Source: Owenweeksia sp048267305 (GTDB lineage Bacteria > Bacteroidota > Bacteroidia > Flavobacteriales > Schleiferiaceae). From it: a stretch of DNA of 64,000 bases. Location of the stretch: NCBI GenBank assembly GCA_048267305.1, contig JBLWXT010000006.1, forward strand, positions 62,001 through 126,000. The letters are read 5' to 3'. Positions 1-8,669 of the stretch are shown here, piece by piece (the stretch's first letter is position 1; the number at the start of each line of letters is the position of its first letter). The position numbers and the translations under genes are program-made. Under the pieces are notes generated by a model that ran no database searches, had not been told where the DNA came from, and saw only the letters and a program-made list of their open reading frames with translations.

Positions 1-1
1 A

Positions 2-79
2 GGATTTAATGATCCCAACTACTTCGCTCGTGTTTTTCGCAAAATAGAGGGAGTGAGCCCCACAAATTTCAGGAAATAA
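2..79 (+). CDS. AraC-family transcriptional regulator, C-terminal fragment
   Basis: Only the last 25 codons lie in the window, ending in TAA at 77-79. They read GFNDPNYFARVFRKIEG followed by VSPTNFRK, which is the classic end of the second helix-turn-helix of AraC/XylS regulators (pattern G-F-x-D-x-x-Y-F-x-x-x-F-K/R-K, then G-x-S-P-x-x-F/Y-R). The family binds DNA to control metabolic or stress genes. The effector domain is outside the window, so the signal it senses is unknown. It runs toward the two-component pair on the other strand. Confidence 0.85.
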   Translation, partial: GFNDPNYFARVFRKIEGVSPTNFRK

Positions 80-191
80 TTAGCCACTCACCAAGCTGTT
101 TTAGTTTGCCCGTTCCAATCTTGAAATCATCAGTACCTACCAAAATGTAGAAATCGGTTAAACGGTGAATAAAAACTTCAAATGATTTCGT

Positions 192-269
192 CTATTGTAT
201 CACAACCCTCTGAATGACAGTGCTATTCTTACCAATAGCTTCTAAAAGGTAAATACCAGGTAGAATCGC
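192..269 (-). pseudogene. Orphan T9SS C-terminal sorting-tail remnant
   Basis: On the minus strand, positions 269 to 192 encode 25 residues reading AILPGIYLLEAIGKNSTVIQ plus RVVIQ and then TAG. An in-frame stop (270-272) lies just upstream, so there is no start and no body. The PGIYLLEA...VIQRVVIQ pattern matches the last two strands of the type A T9SS sorting domain (PGvYlv...g....kkvvv). It is probably the tail of a lost secreted-protein gene. The same frame stays open for about 40 more codons past the TAG, toward the AraC gene, with no recognisable match. The rest of 80-281 shows nothing else. Confidence 0.45.
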
Positions 270-281
270 CTATTAATTAAC

Positions 282-641
282 TTAAGAGGCAAAGCTATTT
301 ACTGAATTTAAGAAACTAGTACGATCAATCGGTTTGGAGAAATATCCATCGAAACCAGCGTCAAGGAATCTTTGCCTGTCAGAAGGCATAGCGTAGGCGG
401 TAATTGTACATATAGGTGTTTTGGCAAAACCTTCAAGTTTTCTGATGACCTGCAAAAGCTCCATCCCATTCATTTCATCGCTACCAAGATTAATATCTAA
501 AAAAATGAGATCATAAGTATTAATCTTCAAAACCTGAAGTGCCTCAACAGCCGTATAGGCTAAATCAACATCATGACCTCTGAGCATTATTTTCAGGAGG
601 TAAGCATTGGCTTTATTGTCTTCTACGTATAATATCTTCAT
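282..641 (-). CDS. Single-domain response regulator (CheY-like)
   Basis: This 119-residue protein is a bare receiver domain. The acidic pair is E7-D8, the phospho-acceptor is D49 in LIFLDINLG, the conserved Thr is T81 in TITAYA, and the Lys is K103 in FSKPID. There is no output domain, so it must act by protein contact or pass phosphate onward. Its ATG overlaps the end of the upstream sensor kinase by four bases (ATGA), so the two are translationally coupled and very likely form one signalling pair. The family is certain; the process controlled is not visible. Confidence 0.92.
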   Translation of the reverse strand: MKILYVEDNKANAYLLKIMLRGHDVDLAYTAVEALQVLKINTYDLIFLDINLGSDEMNGMELLQVIRKLEGFAKTPICTITAYAMPSDRQRFLDAGFDGYFSKPIDRTSFLNSVNSFAS

Positions 642-2821
642 TTCAATACAGGTAGTGTTATGGTAAAAATGCTACCTTCATCCTTTATACTTACCACGTC
701 AATTTGTCCCCCCATAAGCTCCAGGAATTTCTTGGTAAAACTCAGCCCCACGCCACTTCCTTCATAAGCTCTTGAATGCCCAAGGCTCTCCTGTTCAAAG
801 TCACTAAATATTCTTTGTTGATTTTCAAGAGAAATACCAACACCTGTATCCTGAACCTGAATTTGAACAAAATCATCATCTGTAGAATATTTAACTACAA
901 TACCTCCCTCTTTGGTAAACTTTACAGCATTGTTCATCACATTTATCAGGCTTTGCTCCAGCATCAATCTATCAGCCATAACCCAAATTGGTCCTTCGCA
1001 ATTCGACAATTCAAATAAAAGGCCCTTTCTCCTAACCTGAGCCGTCAACATATTATAGCTATGCTCTAATAATTCGCAAATATCCACAGTCTCTATATTA
1101 AGGTTATTCTTTTCAGCATCAACCTTACTTAGATTTACTATTCCATCAATTGTTTTTAAAAGCCTTTCGGCTGATTTTCTTTGGATATCCAATAATTCTT
1201 CTAATTCTTTTTTATTAGAGGCTTGCGGCAAAAGCTCGGCAACATTAATAACACCATTGAGTGGTGTTCTGATTTCATGACTTAGGTTTGAGATGATATT
1301 TACCTTCATTCTATTGAGTTCCTCCAAACGGCTTTGATTATACCTCCGTTCAATTTCACTCATTTTTTGAGCTGCTATATCTATAAAGTTTATAACTAAG
1401 CCCGTAACTTCACCACTACTATTTTTCACAGGATTATAAACCACCTCGAGCCAGCCAATACTTCCATCTCCATAAACATGCTGCACCTCTTTTCGCACAG
1501 TGTTACCGGCAAGCACTGTTGGCAAATCGGCCTCAAATCTCTTCCGTTCGTCACTAGGCAAAAAATCGCCAAAATAGGCGTTGGCGTCCACCGCATCCGA
1601 ACCATACTCCAATATTCCTATTCTTCTGGTTTCACTGTCAGCCATCAACACCCTACCCATATTATCGAGCAATACGGTTTTCACAAAGCCATTATTGAGT
1701 ACAGCTTCCAGCTGAGCTAAATAATTATTCCTATCTTTTTCTGCACTAATTTTTTGATCTACGTTAATAAGATTTCCCACCATGCGTATAGTTCTGCCAT
1801 TTGCATCCTTTTTACGCCATGCATAAACCTCGTAATGCCGATATACCCCATCGGCATGTCGCATTCTAAAATAGTTTTCATAAAGATGACCGTCCTGCGC
1901 TATACCCTTCTCAAATCTTTCCGCTACACCTCGCTTATCCTCAGGGTGAATTAATTCCCTAAAATCACCAATATCGCTATTGGCTTCTCTTCCTATCATA
2001 CGGGCAAAATCACGACCGTAAGTAATGGTTTCTTTTAGGAGGTCATAATCAAACACGCCACTTCTAATCCCTTTCAGGGCCAAATATTTCTGCTCGCTCC
2101 TCGCCTCTAACTTACTCAACGCTTCCTGCCGCTGCGTAATATCCTGCACAAAACCACTAATCTTCAAAATCACACCTTCATTAACTATGGGCTCGGCAAC
2201 CACTCTAATCCACTTAAGATTATTTTTCGGAGTTATTATTCGGGTAATCTCATCGTATCGTTTCTGCTCCTTGTAAAGATTATCAATTACCGCCATCATT
2301 CGCTCCTTATCATCAGGATGGTATAGGTTAATCACAGTTTCATGATCCATTGGAGCGTCCTTCTCCAAATCATAAATTTCATAAACCACCTCATTCCAAT
2401 AGGATTTATCCGCCACCGGATCGTGAGACCAGGCACCCAAATCGCCCAACTGTGCGGCCTTTTGTACCACCTTAGCATCTTCAGTTTCCTGAGATACATC
2501 TCTAAAAAGAACTTCGTAGCCACTTTTGGTCTTCCTTACTGACAACTGAGTGTAAATGAAGTTATTCTCAAACCCCAGTAAACGAAGGTTCTGGTTGCCT
2601 TTAAAACTCCCAACCTCCATTTCGTTCATGCCCTTCTTGAAATGGGCTAAGTCTTCATGGAAGATAAACCTTAAAATATCTGTTTTTAAAATCTCATCTA
2701 CGGTAAGGTGTAAAAACTCACACCAAGGCCTATTGACCTCAACAAATTGAAAGTCAAAATCGAGTACTGCCAAAAAATCTTCACAGTACAGAGCAAAAGA
2801 ATTAAAATCAAAGTGTTTCAC
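638..2821 (-). CDS. Multi-PAS sensor histidine kinase
   Basis: The protein has 727 residues, a GTG start and no signal peptide or membrane helix, so it is probably cytoplasmic. Several PAS/PAC units fill about residues 10-490 (for example YRHYEVYAWRKKDANG and IGWLEVVYNPVKNSSGEV). The phospho-acceptor is H515 in SHEIRTPLNGVI, and a complete ATPase domain follows, with an N box (NVMNNAVKF, about 627-635) and G boxes (DTGVGI at 658; GSGVGLSF). It is therefore a full, active-looking kinase, unlike the paralogue at 51900. It is the first gene of a pair with the receiver at 282. The PAS ligand cannot be predicted. Confidence 0.92.
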   Translation of the reverse strand: MKHFDFNSFALYCEDFLAVLDFDFQFVEVNRPWCEFLHLTVDEILKTDILRFIFHEDLAHFKKGMNEMEVGSFKGNQNLRLLGFENNFIYTQLSVRKTKSGYEVLFRDVSQETEDAKVVQKAAQLGDLGAWSHDPVADKSYWNEVVYEIYDLEKDAPMDHETVINLYHPDDKERMMAVIDNLYKEQKRYDEITRIITPKNNLKWIRVVAEPIVNEGVILKISGFVQDITQRQEALSKLEARSEQKYLALKGIRSGVFDYDLLKETITYGRDFARMIGREANSDIGDFRELIHPEDKRGVAERFEKGIAQDGHLYENYFRMRHADGVYRHYEVYAWRKKDANGRTIRMVGNLINVDQKISAEKDRNNYLAQLEAVLNNGFVKTVLLDNMGRVLMADSETRRIGILEYGSDAVDANAYFGDFLPSDERKRFEADLPTVLAGNTVRKEVQHVYGDGSIGWLEVVYNPVKNSSGEVTGLVINFIDIAAQKMSEIERRYNQSRLEELNRMKVNIISNLSHEIRTPLNGVINVAELLPQASNKKELEELLDIQRKSAERLLKTIDGIVNLSKVDAEKNNLNIETVDICELLEHSYNMLTAQVRRKGLLFELSNCEGPIWVMADRLMLEQSLINVMNNAVKFTKEGGIVVKYSTDDDFVQIQVQDTGVGISLENQQRIFSDFEQESLGHSRAYEGSGVGLSFTKKFLELMGGQIDVVSIKDEGSIFTITLPVLK

Positions 2822-2936
2822 AATAATAGAGTGTGGTTTATGAATCGATGAATTTGGCAGAAAAATACAGCAATTTTAAGGTTTGTTTTTTTTTTTATCA
2901 TCAAAACTTACTTCCTGCTACTTTAAAGCAGTAGAT

Positions 2937-2970
2937 AAAAAAAGCCCGATAACTTTTGCTATCGGGCTTT
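2937..2970 (-). terminator. Rho-independent terminator after fadE
   Basis: AAAGCCCGATA (2941-2951) and TATCGGGCTTT (2960-2970) form an 11-bp stem with an 8-nt loop. On the minus strand the stem runs directly into seven T's, so it ends the acyl-CoA dehydrogenase transcript. The plus-strand U-run is weaker. Confidence 0.85.
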
Positions 2971-3007
2971 TAAACTAACTGTCAACTAACTCTCCAAAAC
3001 GCATCTG

Positions 3008-4813
3008 CTAAAAGGGATATTTGTTTTCTTCAATCACCCTTGCTGCGATACGTTTTCTAACATCTCTTACATTAATAGGGTTTTGCACCTTGGTAAAGCG
3101 CTTTAATCCCATAAGGAGCATGCGCTGTTCATCACCTTCGGCAAAACTGTAAATAGCTTCCCGGCCAGCGTGGCCTGTCTTTTCAATAGCCATGTGCAAG
3201 TACAAGCGCGTCATATCAATTTGTGCAGCAGTAGCATCTTCTCCATTCTTCGTCACCAATTTCTCGGCCCGTAAAATGGCACTTTCCACGGCATACACTT
3301 CCATTATCATATCAGCAGCATTCATTAGTATTTGCTGTTGCTCTTCTATTTCCATAGCAAACTTTTCAACCGCTTTACCAGCCACCATAAGCACGGCTTT
3401 TTTAAGTTTACCAAGTGCTTCTTTTTCTTCTGCAAAAAGTTCTGTGTAATCCGGTATGTCAAAAGATGGAATAGACATTAACTCACTCCCGATTTTCATG
3501 GCCGGAGTCATTAAATCCAGTTCACCCTTGATGGCTTTCTTAAGAAGCATACCAACGCTGTGCATGCGGTTAATTTCGTTTGTACCCTCATAAATACGAG
3601 TGATACGAGCATCGCGGTAAGCGGCCTCCATTGGGGCATCAGCGCTATAGCCCATCCCTCCAAAAATCTGAACTCCTTCATCCACCACATAGGCATTGGT
3701 TTCAGAGGCCAATACTTTTAGGATGGCACATTCAATAGCGTATTCCTCCACCCCTTTAAGTTTGGCTTCGGGAGAACTCATGCCACTTCCCTTAAGCCTC
3801 TGAATATGATTTTCAATATCCTGGCCAGCCCTGTAGGTGGCACTTTCTGCTACCCAGGTGCGGGTAGTCATATCTGCCAATTTCTGCTGTATGGCTCCAA
3901 AGCTGCTTATCTTTTGGTTAAACTGCTTGCGCTCGTTAGCATATTGCACTGAGTGGCTAATCACTCTTCTACCTGCATCCAGTGTGGCTACTGCCAACTT
4001 AATACGACCGTAGTTCAGTGCATTCATGGCAATTTTAAAACCGCCATTTCTCTCACCAAGCAAATTCTCCACAGGAATTTCCAAATCATTAAAGAATACC
4101 TGGCGAGTAGAACTAGCCCTAATTCCAAGCTTGTTTTCTTCTTCACCAAAGCTCAGGCCTTCCGTATCTCTTTCTACAATAAAGCCCGTGAGATATTTAT
4201 CGTCTTCTATTCTGGCAAATACTGTAAAAATGTTGGCAAAACCTGCATTTGAAATCCAGATTTTCTGTCCGTTAATTTTGTAACGCTTACCATCTGCGGT
4301 AAGCTCAGCTTTTGTTTTACCGCTATTGGCATCGCTACCTGCGCCTGGTTCGGTAAGACAATATGCCCCCATCCATTCACCTGTTACCAGTTTTGGCAAA
4401 TACTTTTCCTTTTGTTGGTCATTCCCGTAAAGGAGAATGGGCAAAATACCAATGCCCGTGTGGGCTCCATAAGCCGTAGACAGTGAGCCACTAACTCCCG
4501 AAAGGCGATCAGTAACCAACATTGAGGTGTTAAAGTCCATATCCAAGCCATTGTACTTTTCCGGCACTGTAATGCCCAAAAGCCCTAAATCACCTGCCTT
4601 CTTCATCAGCTCTTCGGTAAAAGCGTAGTCTTTCTTTTCAAAACGCTCGCGGTGCGGCTCCACTTCTTTATCAATAAACTCGGTGGTGGCCGAAGCCATC
4701 ATTATTTGTTCTTCCGAAAATTCTTCTGGAATAAAAACATCTTCAGCTTTAGAATCGCGGATGATAAACTCCCCGCCCTTTAGGAATTGTTTTTCTGAGG
4801 CAACAGTTGACAT
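3008..4813 (-). CDS. fadE: Acyl-CoA dehydrogenase, long FadE type
   Basis: This FAD enzyme carries out the first step of fatty-acid beta-oxidation, acyl-CoA to trans-2-enoyl-CoA. The signature YCLTEPGAGSDAN lies at 151-163. The catalytic-base motif IYEGTNEI holds E409. The dehydrogenase core ends near 430 and a further helical region of about 170 residues runs to 601. That length fits the Bacillus FadE (about 594 residues) and VLCAD-like class rather than the 380-residue short forms. The ATG at 4813 follows about 40 nt of leader. A 16-bp palindrome upstream is identical to one before marR-fadN-fadA, so it is probably repressed by the same MarR protein although it lies 3.8 kb from fadA. Confidence 0.93.
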   Translation of the reverse strand: MSTVASEKQFLKGGEFIIRDSKAEDVFIPEEFSEEQIMMASATTEFIDKEVEPHRERFEKKDYAFTEELMKKAGDLGLLGITVPEKYNGLDMDFNTSMLVTDRLSGVSGSLSTAYGAHTGIGILPILLYGNDQQKEKYLPKLVTGEWMGAYCLTEPGAGSDANSGKTKAELTADGKRYKINGQKIWISNAGFANIFTVFARIEDDKYLTGFIVERDTEGLSFGEEENKLGIRASSTRQVFFNDLEIPVENLLGERNGGFKIAMNALNYGRIKLAVATLDAGRRVISHSVQYANERKQFNQKISSFGAIQQKLADMTTRTWVAESATYRAGQDIENHIQRLKGSGMSSPEAKLKGVEEYAIECAILKVLASETNAYVVDEGVQIFGGMGYSADAPMEAAYRDARITRIYEGTNEINRMHSVGMLLKKAIKGELDLMTPAMKIGSELMSIPSFDIPDYTELFAEEKEALGKLKKAVLMVAGKAVEKFAMEIEEQQQILMNAADMIMEVYAVESAILRAEKLVTKNGEDATAAQIDMTRLYLHMAIEKTGHAGREAIYSFAEGDEQRMLLMGLKRFTKVQNPINVRDVRKRIAARVIEENKYPF

Positions 4814-4860
4814 ATGATCTTAATATTTAATGGTGTGAATCGAAATAGCTAGAACAATCT

Positions 4861-4893
4861 CAAAGATAAAAAACAAAACTATGCACGCATAGT
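4861..4893 (-). promoter_or_regulatory. fadE promoter with MarR-type operator
   Basis: The palindrome ACTATGC-AC-GCATAGT occupies 4878-4893, with two perfect 7-bp arms. On the minus strand it is followed after 9 nt by TATCTTTG (4868-4861), an exact match to the Bacteroidetes -7 element TAnnTTTG. A second match, TAGTTTTG (4881-4874), overlaps the palindrome itself. A repressor bound here would block RNA polymerase. The same site with the same geometry precedes marR. Confidence 0.75.
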
Positions 4894-4989
4894 AAATGAG
4901 GAAATATTTCTCTCTGCTAATATAGCAAAGAGACCCTCTTAAGATTGACTTAAGAAGGCCTCCACTAAAACTAAAACGGAATATTTTTT

Positions 4990-6591
4990 TTACCAGTGGT
5001 AACTCAGTCCGATTTGGAAACTGCTATATAATTTTTGAGTCCGTAAATCATCTCCCATAACACCATAGCGCAAACCGGCTCTGGTGTATACAGATAGCTC
5101 GGGCCGGACATAATATCGAATGGCAGGTTGAAAGAGAATGTCCATCCCAAAGGATTTTTGCTGTTCAGACTCTCCCTGAGTAATTGAAATCGTTTGATTT
5201 AAAACAGCTCCTCCGTAAATATCCACTCCAAAATTATTGAACCTAAAGCGATGCCCAAACAGTAGCGGCATTTCTATATACGACATCCGTACCACAGTCC
5301 TCTCGATGCTTTTGGTAGTTATTGTTGAGGTATCTATTCTAGATTCATATGTGGTATCTGTTACAGGTGTTATAATAGTATCATACTTGTATTCTCCTTT
5401 GCCCTCACCTAAAATCACCCATAAAGCTCTAACCCACTTTGCACCACGAATTGTAGTTACTTCAACTATCGAAGTATCATAACTCACATAATCTGTAAAG
5501 TTTTCCTTTTCAAAGTCCATCTGACTATAGAATAACCCAGTGTTGAGCAACCAGCCGTTTCGTTGCCAATCCAAATCTAACCCACCGCCATATCCGATAA
5601 GGTTTTTGCTGTAATCCGTCAGAAAGAGACCTCCCGCACTTACCGTAGTCAATTTAAATCCGCTTTTTGCAAGATCTGGAGACTCAGCTTCAGAACTTAT
5701 GTTTAGAGATGAAGTTTCGGAAGTATCTTCCTCTTCGGTAACGACTGAGACCCGCAATTCCTCTGTCACCGGTGGATTTAGACTGACAGCTGTGGTATCG
5801 CCATCCATCTCATCATTTATTCTTAATGCAACAGGGGCATTATCATTTTTTTTGGTATTCAGATTTTCACTATCCGCTCTATTTACCTCTACACCTACTT
5901 CCTCATCCACTTCCCGGTCCATCCAATCTTCCTCCACTATTGAACTAAAAGCCAGGTTCTGTTCATCTGATTGGGTTTCTTCCTCAATGGGCTTGTCACT
6001 GGCTTGATGCACACCCGTTACAGCCTCAATTCCATTAATATTTTCAGGAGTTGCTATGGGCGAGGCTGCTACTATATCAACATTAGTACGATTAACCGAT
6101 TTATACGGCTTGCCTTCATTAGTTGAATTATCATTCTCTACAGTCAATTTTGAGGGAGCTGCGGCACCACCCGTTTGAATCTCTGTCTTATTTATTCTAT
6201 CGGAAGCCTGTTCTCTGTTTTGATCAATATCCGAGACAATAGGTATCTCCCGAACTGATTTCACAACTTCATCAGTCAAATTATTTCCAGTGGTGGTACT
6301 TTCAGAGTTTAAAGGTTTTCTGTTTTCATTTTTCAACGAAGTGTTATTGGGATTTTCTAGTGGTAAAACAAGCTCTTCATTTGGCCATAGAGCAGCTACT
6401 CCAAGGCCCATTAGCAATACTACCAGAATGCCCACAATCGTCCTAAACCAAAACGCACCTTTCCTTTTGGAAGAGTTAAGAGATGGATGGGCTTCTATCT
6501 TGCTGTTCATAGCTTCCCAATCGCCAGTAAAGGGCGGATCCAGCGGGGCGCTATCAATTTTTTTCGTTATTTTTTTCCAGATGTCTACCAT
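4990..6591 (-). CDS. Putative anti-sigma factor fused to an outer-membrane-type beta-barrel
   Basis: The chosen ATG at 6591 shares its A with the sigma gene's stop (TGATG), giving 533 residues. The order is a short cytoplasmic segment (1-46), one transmembrane helix (about 47-68, FRTIVGILVVLLMGLGVAAL), an acidic Ser/Thr/Asn/Glu-rich linker of some 240 residues, and a C-terminal domain of alternating strands (about 315-533) ending in QIGLSYHW, an aromatic end typical of barrels. The coupling to an ECF sigma gene suggests the N-terminus holds the sigma factor. A helix and a barrel in one chain is topologically strange: either the linker spans the periplasm or the barrel domain is not inserted. 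No textbook anti-sigma motif is visible. Confidence 0.6.
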   Translation of the reverse strand: MVDIWKKITKKIDSAPLDPPFTGDWEAMNSKIEAHPSLNSSKRKGAFWFRTIVGILVVLLMGLGVAALWPNEELVLPLENPNNTSLKNENRKPLNSESTTTGNNLTDEVVKSVREIPIVSDIDQNREQASDRINKTEIQTGGAAAPSKLTVENDNSTNEGKPYKSVNRTNVDIVAASPIATPENINGIEAVTGVHQASDKPIEEETQSDEQNLAFSSIVEEDWMDREVDEEVGVEVNRADSENLNTKKNDNAPVALRINDEMDGDTTAVSLNPPVTEELRVSVVTEEEDTSETSSLNISSEAESPDLAKSGFKLTTVSAGGLFLTDYSKNLIGYGGGLDLDWQRNGWLLNTGLFYSQMDFEKENFTDYVSYDTSIVEVTTIRGAKWVRALWVILGEGKGEYKYDTIITPVTDTTYESRIDTSTITTKSIERTVVRMSYIEMPLLFGHRFRFNNFGVDIYGGAVLNQTISITQGESEQQKSFGMDILFQPAIRYYVRPELSVYTRAGLRYGVMGDDLRTQKLYSSFQIGLSYHW

Positions 6592-7160
6592 CAAATAACC
6601 TTTTTTAAATCACTTCGTTTCTCAATCATCTTTTTCAAGCTAAGCTTGGCTGCCTGCAGATATCTCTTTGTGGTACGCTCAGTTACATTCAGTTTTTCAG
6701 CAATTTCTTTATGCTGATATCCCTCCCATTCATAAAGGTTAAAAACAATTCGTTCGTTTTCGGGCAGCTCAAAAATCATATCCATTACCTCTTCACTTGA
6801 AAGTTGATCAACTACCTGAAAATGTTCCTTATGAATATTTAGCTCCTCCAGCTCGGCATCGGTTTCCTTAAAGTCTGTGTCTTCCCTATAAACCCTTTCC
6901 CTTCGGTATTCGTCTATTGCTGTTCTCACCATGATTGTAGATGCCCAGGGAAAAAATTCCTTTTTACCATCATAGGAATCGAGACTTAGCAAAACCTTTA
7001 AAAAACCATCATTTAATAGCGACAAGGCATCCTCCCTGTTTCGCTTATAGCGCCTACAGGTTCTCATTAAATGCTCAAAACACAGGTGATATAAATCAAA
7101 CTGGGCTTTACGATCATTCCTGAGGCACTTTTTAATTGTCTTTTGCAGATGCCGCGTCAT
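6591..7160 (-). CDS. ECF-type RNA polymerase sigma factor
   Basis: I take the ATG at 7160 (189 residues); a TTG five codons upstream is possible. Region 2 is visible around DALSLLNDGFLKVLLSLDSY and FPWASTIMVRTAIDEYRRER. Region 4 is a clear helix-turn-helix, HKEIAEKLNVTERTTKRYLQ, preceded by LPENERIVFNLYEWEGY. The protein would direct polymerase to a small set of promoters. Its partner, encoded directly downstream, is the membrane protein at 4990. The next gene, a T9SS-exported protein, may be a target. The sigma/anti-sigma pair interrupts an otherwise fatty-acid-related stretch. Confidence 0.88.
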   Translation of the reverse strand: MTRHLQKTIKKCLRNDRKAQFDLYHLCFEHLMRTCRRYKRNREDALSLLNDGFLKVLLSLDSYDGKKEFFPWASTIMVRTAIDEYRRERVYREDTDFKETDAELEELNIHKEHFQVVDQLSSEEVMDMIFELPENERIVFNLYEWEGYQHKEIAEKLNVTERTTKRYLQAAKLSLKKMIEKRSDLKKVI

Positions 7161-7260
7161 ATACTTTTTAAACAAATACCTGCCCTCCGGTTAAAAGCGA
7201 AGGACAGGACTTGTTACAAGGGTAAGAGAACAATTTGATTACTGATATAATATCCTAAGC

Positions 7261-8538
7261 TTACTTCACCATCATTCGCAATGCAGCGGTACCGTGCTCA
7301 CTGCTGATTCGTAAAATATAGATCCCTGTGTTTAGTGAGTTAAACTCCACTGCATTATTATCAGGAATAATAGTTTGGATAATCTGACCATTAATGTTTA
7401 CCACGTCTATTTGATGTACTTCAATGCTTTTATCCCAATTTAGGGTTGCCATATCATCACTTGGGTTTGGGAAAAGACTGAAATGTGAATTCAAATCAAT
7501 TTCATTTTGCCCAATGGTGGCCGGATTTACTACATTAATGGTAAAGCCTTGTTGAGTTGTTTTGAAAACCAAATTGCCACTACTATCAAAGCCTACAGAA
7601 TCACAGAAGGTGCTTGTACAAGTATCGGTTCCATCTGTAGATACTATGGTCAGACATATATTATATACATCCGTATCGTTATAGGTATGAGTTGGATATT
7701 GAGCATTGGACGTGTTTCCATCCCCAAAATCCCAATGATAGCCTAGTATGGTGGCTCCCGGATCAGTAGTGCTGTTATTCCACATCACCACCTGTCCTGC
7801 AAAGTTGATAGAGTTTACTGTATCTACAGCAAAAAGCGCATCACATTTAAAAGTTGGGCCGGTACTGATAACATTATAACAAATAGGTGAGCAAGACGCA
7901 AAACGTTGATAACATACATTACTTGGAGCCGGCTGACTGCTGGTGGTAATGAAAATAATAGTGTCAACATTAGGCCCTTGCCATATATTAATACCACTGC
8001 GTGATACACCATTATAAGTCCAAGTATGGGTTACAGCGGTGTTGATGTTTGAAAAAGATGAGTCGATTAAAGACACTGCTTCATATTCATACATAATGTC
8101 ACCGGCAGGATTAATTACCCATGTACTCCTAAGACTTACAACAGCATCACAGTCAGTTGGAATACACGATAGCTGAATATTACTCATATTTTTATTAGGT
8201 TGACTCGAGCTTACAAAACTTGTCCCTATAACTATATTTCCCTGGCAATCTAACACTCCAACTACCGCGGTATCAAGTGATGAACTTGATGTCCAATAAT
8301 TAAGTGAATAGTCACCATTGGCATCAGTATAAACCCAAAGTATATAATCCTCTGGAGTGATATTCATGGTTTGGGAACCTCCCAAAGTTGACATTCCACC
8401 ATAGAAAAACACGGCAACTCCTGCGACAGGTTGTTGACTTGCATCTACTACTTTTCCGCTTAAGGTTCCATTAATTTGCGCCTGGCTCATGAAGCCGCAC
8501 AACACGACTCCCATTAAACTGAATAATAACTTTTTCAT
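7261..8538 (-). CDS. Secreted PKD-domain protein with T9SS sorting tail
   Basis: I choose the ATG at 8538, which opens the signal peptide MKKLLFSLMGVVLCGFMSQA; a Met 12 codons upstream also exists. The mature protein starts with a carboxypeptidase-regulatory-like strand unit (GTLSGKVVDASQQPVAGVAV). It continues with an unassigned Cys-containing region, a PKD domain (YHWDFGDGNTSNAQYPTHTY), and a type A T9SS sorting domain (SLFPNPSDDMATLNW ... LNTGIYILRISSEHG). It should cross the inner membrane by Sec and the outer membrane by T9SS, to be released or anchored at the surface. No enzymatic domain is seen, so an adhesin or matrix role is only a guess. Confidence 0.85.
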   Translation of the reverse strand: MKKLLFSLMGVVLCGFMSQAQINGTLSGKVVDASQQPVAGVAVFFYGGMSTLGGSQTMNITPEDYILWVYTDANGDYSLNYWTSSSSLDTAVVGVLDCQGNIVIGTSFVSSSQPNKNMSNIQLSCIPTDCDAVVSLRSTWVINPAGDIMYEYEAVSLIDSSFSNINTAVTHTWTYNGVSRSGINIWQGPNVDTIIFITTSSQPAPSNVCYQRFASCSPICYNVISTGPTFKCDALFAVDTVNSINFAGQVVMWNNSTTDPGATILGYHWDFGDGNTSNAQYPTHTYNDTDVYNICLTIVSTDGTDTCTSTFCDSVGFDSSGNLVFKTTQQGFTINVVNPATIGQNEIDLNSHFSLFPNPSDDMATLNWDKSIEVHQIDVVNINGQIIQTIIPDNNAVEFNSLNTGIYILRISSEHGTAALRMMVK

Positions 8539-8614
8539 AATTGTTGAATTTAAATATTTATAAAGGTTCTTCATACCCTACTACGCAGTTACTTATCGAA
8601 AAGTGACATGGGGC

Positions 8615-8641
8615 ACAAAAAAAAGCGGCCAAAGCCGCTTT
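8615..8641 (-). terminator. Terminator after fadA
   Basis: AAAGCGGC (8622-8629), loop CAAA, GCCGCTTT (8634-8641). On the minus strand the stem is followed by eight T's. It ends the marR-fadN-IVP-fadA transcript and so separates it from the T9SS-protein and sigma genes. Confidence 0.88.
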
Positions 8642-8669
8642 CCTACAGTTCCTAAATAAATAGGATCTT

